From NCBI GenBank assembly GCA_020310875.1, contig CM035406.1, positions 219,525,363-219,589,362 on the forward strand: DNA of 64,000 nt, written 5' to 3'. This DNA is from Ceratopteris richardii. Taxonomy: Eukaryota; Streptophyta; Polypodiopsida; Polypodiales; Pteridaceae. A program made the translations under genes and the position numbers. Below the pieces are notes generated by a model that was given only the letters and a program-made list of their open reading frames with translations, was not told the origin of the DNA and made no database searches. Of the stretch, positions 57,401 through 64,000 are shown piece by piece (position 1 is the first letter of the stretch; each line of letters opens with the position of its first letter).

Positions 57401-60400
57401 AGCCGCCTTTTCAATTACTCGGGCTCAGCCAAAACGCAATTACACTTGGATGGATTCCTAGAGAAATTAGAGAGAATAATTGCAAGATCCGCCAAGGACG
57501 AAAAAAATCAAGAGAGAGAGAAGGCAAGCAAAAATATGAATCATTCCCCATCGGAAGTTTATGCAGCCAATTCCACTAAACCAGACAACTTCCCCTCCTT
57601 AGAAAGAATAGAAAGGCTAATTGCACAATCAGAAAAGGAACCTATTCCTCGAAGAAAGGAAAGGGCAAGGGAACGGATAAGCCAGCCTCATCAGGAAGCC
57701 CATGTGCCTCCTCAAGGAGCCTATCTTCCTCCCCAAAGGTCACAGGAGTCTCCCTTGAAAGCTTATGAACCCCCACAGGTAACCCACATTCCTTCCCAGA
57801 GAGCGTATGAGCCTGTGCGGAAAAGTAATAGCATAAGTAATCCTCCCCAAGAAGCTTGTGCTCCAGCTATCTATGAGAACGAGGAAAGAGCCAACGATAG
57901 AATAAGCCCTCCTTCCCAGGTAGCATATGTACCTAATTCTACAGAGCCAGACACTTCTTCTTCTATGAATCGGTTTGCACCAGACTTCCTACGAGAGATT
58001 CAAGAAGACAAATGGGATAACGAAAGCGAGGTCGCCCCTCCTTTTGAACTTGTGGACGATGCACACGACCAATTCCCACAAGACATCCCATCCATCTACG
58101 GGGAACATGAGAGTACTCAATCTCACGAGAGATTGGACTTTGAATCTAATTCCATACAAGAGTTACCCCACTTCACAGGTCCATGGGAAGCAAAATCCAC
58201 GTGTATGAGAGCACCCACAGTCATGGTAAGGAACGACGACTCAGTCATACCAAGGAACACGGAGGTAGTAACGAACACCAAGGTGCAGCGCAATCTCACT
58301 TTGAAAGAACTGCCTGAGGATAGACTAAACGCGGGGAAATATGCAGCCAGTCGAGTAACTGAAGTTGCAAAACCTCAGTCCCGGGTAGGATCCCATAGGA
58401 CAGTGCCAGAGATTCCCTTGGATAAGATAGGAGATATGTGCGAAGGTGAAGAAGGGAACACCTATCTTCCCATTACCTACCAGGAGTACACCACCAAGGC
58501 AATTTTGGACTCAGGTGCAGGAGTTGCAATTGCCACCACTTCCCTTTGGAAGCGCTGGGGCAAGCCGGCACTCAGACCAACGAGAATGAAATTGCAAATG
58601 GCCGATGGTCACATAGAAAGACCCCTAGGATTGCTAGAAGGAATAACTCTCACCACTTGTGGTGTCGAGTTTGAACATAGTTTTGCTATCTGTGACTTCA
58701 ATAAAAATCATGCCTATGAGATGATTTTGGGAAGGCCATTTATGCGACAATTGCAAGTGGTACAGGATTGGGGAACCAACTCCTTGTACCTGCAGCACTT
58801 AGGTGTTACAACCAAAGTCAATCTCAAGGATTATTCCCATAGAGATGTCCCTCCTATCCAATGGAATCCCATCCATAGAGCCAAAGATGATACAGAATCG
58901 GTGCATTCCATAGGATCTGGATCCTCATGGATGCATGAAGATACCCACTTATGGATGTGCAAGGTAGCAGTAGAAGAAGAGAAGAGAGAGAAAGCCAGAG
59001 AGGTAGGTGCGAACGAAACTCATAGACCCATTCAAGACCCAGCCTATGCACCTGTAGTTTTCCCAGACGAGGAATTTGAACCCCATGGCTGGGCAGAAAT
59101 TTTAGCAACAATGGACGTAGCCATCAATGAAGAACAATGGACACCTCACTGTGATGAGGATGGCTATGATATTTCAGTCTTCTCCATAGAGCCAATCATG
59201 GGAGAGGCAGTTTTAGAAGAATGCGAACCTCGCCCTGATGCATTTGAGGATGCAAGTGACTCCGATCTAGAGTCAATCATTATGGACCCACCATTTGCAT
59301 CAGATGAAGAGTACTTCCATGAAATAGAATTTCAACCCCAGAAGCATGGAGAAGTTACAAATGATGTAAGATTAGCAACGCATATGACCCCTAAGGAAGA
59401 AGGAAAGAAACGAAAGAAGAGAGAAGCCTTACCAGAAGAGGAGGAATCTTTGTTTGAGGTCCCAGAAAATTTTAAGAAGTACGAGATAGATGACAGGAGA
59501 GTCATGATAAGAATGCCTAAACGAGAAGCACAATCAGGAGAGGCCTATGATAACAAAGAAACTACTAAGAAAATAGTAGTGGCCATAGAAGAAGGAGAGG
59601 AGAGATGCACGTATATAGGCCATGACCTGACAGAAGAAGAAGAGCACGAATTGATTGCCTTGCTAAGAGAATACAGAGATGTATTCGCTTGGAGTTACAA
59701 GGATTTGAAAGGGGTTGACCCAGATATATGCTCACACACCATTCCCATGACCTCAGATGCTAAACCCTCTAAGCAAAAGCCATATACATATAACGATAAT
59801 TACGCTGCTAAGATCAAGGAAGAGATAGATAGATTGGTTGAAGCTGGATTTATCTACGAAATTGAGCACACCGAATGGGTATCCCCCATCGTAGTGGTGC
59901 CCAAGAAGAATGGCAAGCTGCGTGTGTGCATTAACTTGAAAAAGGTTAATGCCGCCACAATTCGAGATAACTATCCGCTTCCCATAACAGAGCATCTCTT
60001 AGAAAGAGTGGCAGGCAAGGAAGTGTACAGCTTCCTTGATGGATTTTCTGGCTACAATCAAGTAGCCATAGCTCCAGAGGATCAGCATAAGACAGCCTTT
60101 GCCACAGAATGGGGCATTTTTGCTTTTAGAGTAATGCCATTCGGGCTTACCAATGCACCAGCTACCTTCCAGAGGCTGATGTGCCATGTGTTTAAGGAGT
60201 TCCTGAGGAAGAGTTTAGAAGTCTATGTTGATGACCTTTGTGCTCATTCCAATGTTAGACAAACCCATATTCCGGAACTCAGGCAAATCTTTGACAAATG
60301 TAGAGAGTACCAAGTCTGCCTGAACCCAGAAAAGTGCGTTTTTATGGTCAGGCAAGGCAAGATTCTAGGACACATAGTGTCAAAGAATGGCATATCTACG

Positions 60401-63400
60401 GACGAAGAGAAAGTGAGAGCCATAGCGGAGCTACCTAGGCCAAAGAATGTCAAGGAAGTACAAGCTTTCATGGGGCATTGTGGTTATTATCGACGATTTA
60501 TACACATGTATGCTGTCATTGCAAAGCCCATGTACGGACTTCTGACAAACTTTGAGTGGACGGATGAATGTGAGAATTCCTTCCAAGAGCTTAAACGAAG
60601 ATTGTGTTCAGCACCAATCTTGACCACACCAGATTGGAATAAGCCATTCCATGTTCACGTGGATGCATCCAATTATGCTATTGGATGTGTGCTCGCACAA
60701 CCTACTGGTGAAGGTAATATGGATCTTCCAATTGCCTATGCCAGTAGACAATTGAATGCGGCTGAACGGAATTACACCACAACAGAGCGCGAAGGATTAG
60801 GCATGGTTTATGCAGTCAAAAAATTTAGACACTATTTGCTTGCAAATAAGTTTAAATTTTTTACGGACCATCAGGCATTGTTGTACTTAGTAAACAAGCC
60901 ATGCAATACAGGTAGATTAGTAAGATGGTTTCTCCTACTGATGGAATACGACTTCGAGGTTGTGGTAAGAAAAGGAAGGACTCATTTGAGAGCAGATCAT
61001 CTCTCTAGGCTCACATCGGGAGAGGCCCCACAAGGAGTGCCAGATGACCTTCCTGACGCTTACTTGTTTAATTTGGAAGTGGTGCCGCAGTGGGCTAAGC
61101 CATTGGTACCAGTATTGACATACGGGCCTAACCATCCTGTGGTAAACACACGAAACAGAGAGGTTGTAAAAGCCCAAAAATACCACAACATGGCAGGAAG
61201 CATGTACAAGCACACAGATCAAGGGATCTTGGCTTGTTGCGTAGAAGAGGATGAGTACGCTAAATGGTTGCAATTAGCACATGTAGGTGCATTAGAGCAA
61301 CACCATTCAAAACAACGAACTTTACAGACTCTAAAGAGATTCGGAGTGCACTGGCCCACTATGGAAGCGGATGTCCAGAAGTTGTGCAAGGAATGCCCAA
61401 TCTGTTGCACTAAACCACCTGTGGAACATGCCACTCTCTATCAAGTATCCATTGTGCCAGATTGGAGTGAACCTCTAGTATCATTCTTGCGGACAAACAC
61501 ATTCCCCCCAGACATGACTCTAGCTAGGAAAAGGAGTTTAGAACAAGAAGCCCTGGATTATTCACTCATAGGTGATAATCTATATAGACGCGGTAAAGAT
61601 GGTTACCTGAGACTGTGTGTCCATGAAAGTGAGTATCTTAAGATCTTAGAAACTGCTCACCAAGGTGTAGCGGGAGGACACTTTGGACCAGATCGGGTAA
61701 TCAAGGCAATACTATTTGCGGGCTTTTGGTGGCCTACACTTCACATGGATGCACATACCTATGTGAAACGGTGTGATATCTGTCAAAGGACTCAGTATCC
61801 TATACGCAAAGATGAGATGCCACTGAAACCTATGATGGGTGGACGTGCATTCTCTAAGTGGGGAATAGACTTCGTAGGTCCTATTAACCCCCCAGCTAAG
61901 GGTTCTCATGCGGAATACATCATTGTGGCAACAGATTATCTCACCAAGTGGGTAGAGGTAAAAGCTACAACCAAGAACGATGCTCAAACGACTGCCAAAT
62001 TCTTGTTTGAGAATGTATTCACGAGATATGGACTACCTATAGAGCTTGTAAGTGATAGAGGCACTCATTTCTTGAACGAAGTGATTGAAAATCTACTCCA
62101 AGAATTCTTGGTAATACACAAGAAGTCTGCCCCTTATCACCCTCAAGCTAATGGACAAGCTGAGAGCACTAATAAGATTTTATGCAATGTACTGACGAAA
62201 TTAGTGAACACTAAACGCTCTGATTGGGACAAACAGCTACACCATGCTGTTTGGGCATACCGAGTGGCCTACAAAACGGTACTCCAAGCCACCCCCTTTC
62301 AGATGGTATTCGGCCAAAACGCTGTGCTACCCTTGGACTTCCTAATCCCTACATTGAGAGTAGCACAAGAACACGAATGGACAGGTCACGAACTCTCCTC
62401 TAGGATCTTTGACCTTGAACGATTAGGGGAAACAAGACTAAGAGCCGCTGCAGGAATATATGCCGCCAAGAAGAGACAGAAGGCATATTTCGATGCCCAT
62501 GTGAAGGATAAAGGCTTGAAAGCAGGAGATCTCGTCTTGGTCTATACACTCAAACAACACGCGAGGAAGCTAGAAAAGAGAGGCTACGGACCTATGATCA
62601 TCAATAGGATCTCCACAAGCGGAGCAGTGCAATTGGCCACCTTAGAGGGTGATGTTCTCCCAAATTATATTAGCGGTTGCAGAGTCAAGTTGTATCAGGA
62701 ACCCCTCACGGAGGAAATGCTTAGCCGACTCAACACTGCTAAGAAACGCAAAGAGGAAGACAAGAGAATTAGAGAAGAAGCTCAAGCAGAGGCTTTAGAA
62801 CGCATCAGAAGGATGAAACTACGAAGGCAAGGTAGAGTTCAGCCTGCAGCGAATGACTATGCAGACCAAGGATTTCCCATGGCCATGTGTGAAGTCGCAG
62901 GAACAAGCTCGCATAGGATAGTTGATAGACGTCCTTTCGTAACCCTAGATATAGGACAAGGAAAAAGTGCAAGGACTGTAAGAGCCTTGATTGACTCAGG
63001 TGCAGCCACTAGTGCTGTTAGAATGTCTTACTGTCAAGAGTTACAGTTAACTGTCCAACCTGTGGAAGCATACCTCATAGGATTGGGAGGCGTGGAAACC
63101 CCTTGCATGGGCGAGGTGGAACTTCCCCTCTACATTCACGAGGAGGCAATGACCGTTAAAGTACTAGTGTGTCAAGATGAGGATCTCACTGAACCTCTCG
63201 TCTTGGGTCAGGATTGGATCTATGACCAAGCAGTCAATCTAAACCTAAGAAGTGGACTTCTCCAGGTTTGGGTCAATCATAGTCGAGTTACAGTAGAATT
63301 AGACAATCGAGCACTCAAGGAACTAGGAAAGGCACAGACCCCTGGTCCTTCCAGGGGTACACATGAAGATGACCATGCTGTTCTTGTCCAAAACTATGTG

Positions 63401-63817
63401 TTGCAGAGGAATGAGATTCGCAAAAAAGGAGTCAGGAATGCAAAGGAACTCCCTTCTTTTCCAAAGGCGAGAAAGAGGCAGCAACCCAAGGTGGATCAAA
63501 GGCAGAAGAAGCAGGGTACTACCTATGTCAGAGATCAAAAGTACCTGCGCAGCATAACAGCCCAGCAAAGAGATCAGGTATGGGTGCGGAAAGGCGAACG
63601 ACCGGTTGCACCACCGTCAACTACAGGGGCAAAGCCTCTTATTAGTGACCAACGACACAACGCTAATAAGAAGTTTTTCAGAAAACCGTCTGCTAAAGTA
63701 AAATCTATTTGGGTGCCCAAGAAGTCGATGAAGGCAAGCCCGCAATCAAGACAAATTTGGGTGCCTAAGGCTTGCTTGATGGCACAAGTAGCTACGCTGA
63801 GGCCACAACTTAAATAG
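54419..63817 (+). CDS. Gypsy C gag-pol polyprotein, 3,132 codons, two protease domains
   Basis: One open frame from ATG 54419. By residue: gag capsid-like region about 335-505; zinc knuckles CX2CX3HX4C at 559, 755 and 784; basic and proline-rich linkers 860-1300; protease 1 with D1364-S-G; RT about 1805-1985 with YVDD at 1936; RNase H from about 2075 (Asp 2082); first H2C2 module from His 2288 to Cys 2323/2326; second H2C2 with His 2414/2421 and Cys 2452/2455; integrase catalytic D2484, D2546, E2582; second protease-like domain with D2859-S-G and LGQDW; tail with IWVPK repeats. No chromodomain is seen. The length is well beyond common plant Gypsy polyproteins. All main catalytic residues are present, so it may be active. 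The frame stays open after the TAG. Confidence 0.95.
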   Translation: MNLRSGRHLARERQSLRSSEASVNHTARSWAQQLSHHSHYPSSDTSESDMSQGMDRPTGSSGVPYLYRVEGPYKTQLEYLRTNRLGASIYEDGLGRSVVQIKNPDQSIGLAHPAVKFENGAYLDKEGTIYVVTSHPDRTDDFGNVISEADLGDLEQGNMGAEPRTPRGKSVLTRIITPEWVPQDNKSIELLLNRETDEAFWRYKSNQPTDIGNIMIYEFKDPDSPGRVTYLDHASERIFVVTENDRHAYTWKGEFIFPQPRSNVSYGHPGAGTSQAHGTQRDRSRDRPEVSFANPVGRERTRTETNRVEPPEIHRVHRNQRNVDGFPLPRPREHARTLRPTQLVKSMKNYFDGTGDPYDHVAEFKQVLRAEQVEDLFTQYNAFGLTLRNTALTWFQPLDERQFRSIDQLLEAFIVEFSKSGIRHNTSSLIHSFKQTPQETVRLAGRRFRQYLERCPISELPTSAKQVALFLDGLLSTKLRSYVYLKDPRTIEECVRMCIDIEDNLGEELELSKIYKDSDSASSHSSMQSTSIEELAEKVAQKLGVTSKQIPRFAPVKRCYTCGGDHMANVCPIMAQPQVNPSSQYCTIERRYTNHTAQDCPYNKQTVRQPYPQPYQQGRYQNQNPPPQYARPQQTYQPQYQAQQRPQPVLAQQPPNPTNVIPVKYAVAEENLNRAIVPVTPLISENDPSDHSFDSTHVDSPQAYYMQSPEHGESYYSEEPSEPSWESDYTNVMYANPNPRPQPRQVRPPFPRGPCYRCQGDHLIRDCPLPPPTQPQSVTIQGFCQDCGKEHLLRDCPKNPNNMPKITPINVIGLVVDSSGSVTSTAPVQVVTRAQALQQNQETNQGKNSEASETESITKKRTRAWKDSRERMKRQWAKKMSELEESIRETKARITEITSQIPSHNTPPPPLPSPSDPPPSPPRHTIPPPPRVGSVLADPTPEDIDMMLKAYQARIQEGPNVTDHAKCYPRADLEIERTKLCAKMVALAQTMFEASRLFNYSGSAKTQLHLDGFLEKLERIIARSAKDEKNQEREKASKNMNHSPSEVYAANSTKPDNFPSLERIERLIAQSEKEPIPRRKERARERISQPHQEAHVPPQGAYLPPQRSQESPLKAYEPPQVTHIPSQRAYEPVRKSNSISNPPQEACAPAIYENEERANDRISPPSQVAYVPNSTEPDTSSSMNRFAPDFLREIQEDKWDNESEVAPPFELVDDAHDQFPQDIPSIYGEHESTQSHERLDFESNSIQELPHFTGPWEAKSTCMRAPTVMVRNDDSVIPRNTEVVTNTKVQRNLTLKELPEDRLNAGKYAASRVTEVAKPQSRVGSHRTVPEIPLDKIGDMCEGEEGNTYLPITYQEYTTKAILDSGAGVAIATTSLWKRWGKPALRPTRMKLQMADGHIERPLGLLEGITLTTCGVEFEHSFAICDFNKNHAYEMILGRPFMRQLQVVQDWGTNSLYLQHLGVTTKVNLKDYSHRDVPPIQWNPIHRAKDDTESVHSIGSGSSWMHEDTHLWMCKVAVEEEKREKAREVGANETHRPIQDPAYAPVVFPDEEFEPHGWAEILATMDVAINEEQWTPHCDEDGYDISVFSIEPIMGEAVLEECEPRPDAFEDASDSDLESIIMDPPFASDEEYFHEIEFQPQKHGEVTNDVRLATHMTPKEEGKKRKKREALPEEEESLFEVPENFKKYEIDDRRVMIRMPKREAQSGEAYDNKETTKKIVVAIEEGEERCTYIGHDLTEEEEHELIALLREYRDVFAWSYKDLKGVDPDICSHTIPMTSDAKPSKQKPYTYNDNYAAKIKEEIDRLVEAGFIYEIEHTEWVSPIVVVPKKNGKLRVCINLKKVNAATIRDNYPLPITEHLLERVAGKEVYSFLDGFSGYNQVAIAPEDQHKTAFATEWGIFAFRVMPFGLTNAPATFQRLMCHVFKEFLRKSLEVYVDDLCAHSNVRQTHIPELRQIFDKCREYQVCLNPEKCVFMVRQGKILGHIVSKNGISTDEEKVRAIAELPRPKNVKEVQAFMGHCGYYRRFIHMYAVIAKPMYGLLTNFEWTDECENSFQELKRRLCSAPILTTPDWNKPFHVHVDASNYAIGCVLAQPTGEGNMDLPIAYASRQLNAAERNYTTTEREGLGMVYAVKKFRHYLLANKFKFFTDHQALLYLVNKPCNTGRLVRWFLLLMEYDFEVVVRKGRTHLRADHLSRLTSGEAPQGVPDDLPDAYLFNLEVVPQWAKPLVPVLTYGPNHPVVNTRNREVVKAQKYHNMAGSMYKHTDQGILACCVEEDEYAKWLQLAHVGALEQHHSKQRTLQTLKRFGVHWPTMEADVQKLCKECPICCTKPPVEHATLYQVSIVPDWSEPLVSFLRTNTFPPDMTLARKRSLEQEALDYSLIGDNLYRRGKDGYLRLCVHESEYLKILETAHQGVAGGHFGPDRVIKAILFAGFWWPTLHMDAHTYVKRCDICQRTQYPIRKDEMPLKPMMGGRAFSKWGIDFVGPINPPAKGSHAEYIIVATDYLTKWVEVKATTKNDAQTTAKFLFENVFTRYGLPIELVSDRGTHFLNEVIENLLQEFLVIHKKSAPYHPQANGQAESTNKILCNVLTKLVNTKRSDWDKQLHHAVWAYRVAYKTVLQATPFQMVFGQNAVLPLDFLIPTLRVAQEHEWTGHELSSRIFDLERLGETRLRAAAGIYAAKKRQKAYFDAHVKDKGLKAGDLVLVYTLKQHARKLEKRGYGPMIINRISTSGAVQLATLEGDVLPNYISGCRVKLYQEPLTEEMLSRLNTAKKRKEEDKRIREEAQAEALERIRRMKLRRQGRVQPAANDYADQGFPMAMCEVAGTSSHRIVDRRPFVTLDIGQGKSARTVRALIDSGAATSAVRMSYCQELQLTVQPVEAYLIGLGGVETPCMGEVELPLYIHEEAMTVKVLVCQDEDLTEPLVLGQDWIYDQAVNLNLRSGLLQVWVNHSRVTVELDNRALKELGKAQTPGPSRGTHEDDHAVLVQNYVLQRNEIRKKGVRNAKELPSFPKARKRQQPKVDQRQKKQGTTYVRDQKYLRSITAQQRDQVWVRKGERPVAPPSTTGAKPLISDQRHNANKKFFRKPSAKVKSIWVPKKSMKASPQSRQIWVPKACLMAQVATLRPQLK

Positions 63818-64000
63818 CATAACGCAGCGACGCATGCTGCCAGGTCTCATTCGTTCTCGACACTCATGTACACACCAAAACCCAAGAACGTGCATGAAAT
63901 CAATTGTATATGGGTCCCAAAAAGGCCTCGTTTTCAAACCACGACACCGAAAAAGCTCTGTAGAGACTCTCCGAAACCGAAAGCAAAGCCCATTCACTGC
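63815..64000 (+). other. Open continuation of Gypsy C gag-pol beyond its TAG
   Basis: After TAG 63815-63817 the same frame is open to the window edge (61 codons) and contains another repeat, CIWVPKRPRF. In A and B the polyprotein continues past the equivalent point, so this TAG is probably a recent truncation, or possibly a readthrough site. Confidence 0.65.

Larger units (their letters stand above)
51743..64000 (+). mobile_element. Gypsy C: near-intact family member, 3' part beyond window
   Basis: The 5' LTR 51743-52460 is followed by a perfect tRNA-Asp primer-binding site, a 1.9-kb leader with a palindromic array, and a 3,132-codon gag-pol. The second ORF and 3' LTR expected from A and B lie right of the window. 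The nucleotide match to A is high throughout. It entered fragment X at 51742; the target duplication cannot be checked here. Confidence 0.95.

Overview
This window is plant nuclear DNA made almost entirely of nested LTR retrotransposons. The evidence is Ty1/Copia and Ty3/Gypsy polyproteins of plant type, primer-binding sites matching plant initiator tRNA-Met and tRNA-Asp, 5-bp target duplications, and decay by C-to-T changes typical of methylated plant repeats. No conventional host gene, rRNA, tRNA gene or CRISPR array was recognised. The Gypsy family is unfamiliar in detail, so I do not name a species; a large-genome land plant is the safest reading.

Layout. 1-5879: Copia-1 (minus), cut by the left edge. 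5880-7992: Copia-2 (plus), its RT/RNase H deleted, entered by Copia-1. 7993-25388: Gypsy A (minus), complete, 17.4 kb, LTRs of 683 bp, TSD GCATT; it carries a solo LTR of its own family at 10214-10791 (TSD CCATA). 25389-27340: the far side of A's target, with a Copia-3 gag fragment and AT-rich DNA. About 27340-29259: a decayed chromovirus-like Gypsy fragment (plus). 29262-29554 and about 45958-47445: two pieces of Gypsy D (minus). 29555 to about 45957: Gypsy B (minus), an older relative of A that has lost its 5' LTR. 47446-49866: element E, a 2.4-kb non-coding LTR element. 49867-51742: an unidentified gene-like fragment X. 51743-64000: Gypsy C (plus), with a nearly intact 3,132-codon gag-pol, running off the right edge.

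The main interest is the A/B/C/D Gypsy family. Its gag-pol holds three short zinc knuckles, a protease, RT, RNase H, two tandem H2C2 zinc modules, an integrase core, a second DSG aspartic-protease-like domain after integrase, and a tail of degenerate IWVPK repeats. About 230 bp downstream lies a second ORF of roughly 1,340-1,500 codons in the env position. It has no visible signal peptide or membrane segment, but has a proline-rich region, a long coiled coil and two conserved globular regions, and it runs through the polypurine tract into the 3' LTR. Conserved donor- and acceptor-like sites suggest a spliced subgenomic RNA. The 1.9-kb leader carries 15-20 near-palindromic units around TCGCGA. 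The palindrome arms differ between A/C and B while the symmetry is kept, which suggests structure-level constraint. All comparisons were made by eye on this sequence; no searches or alignment programs were run.
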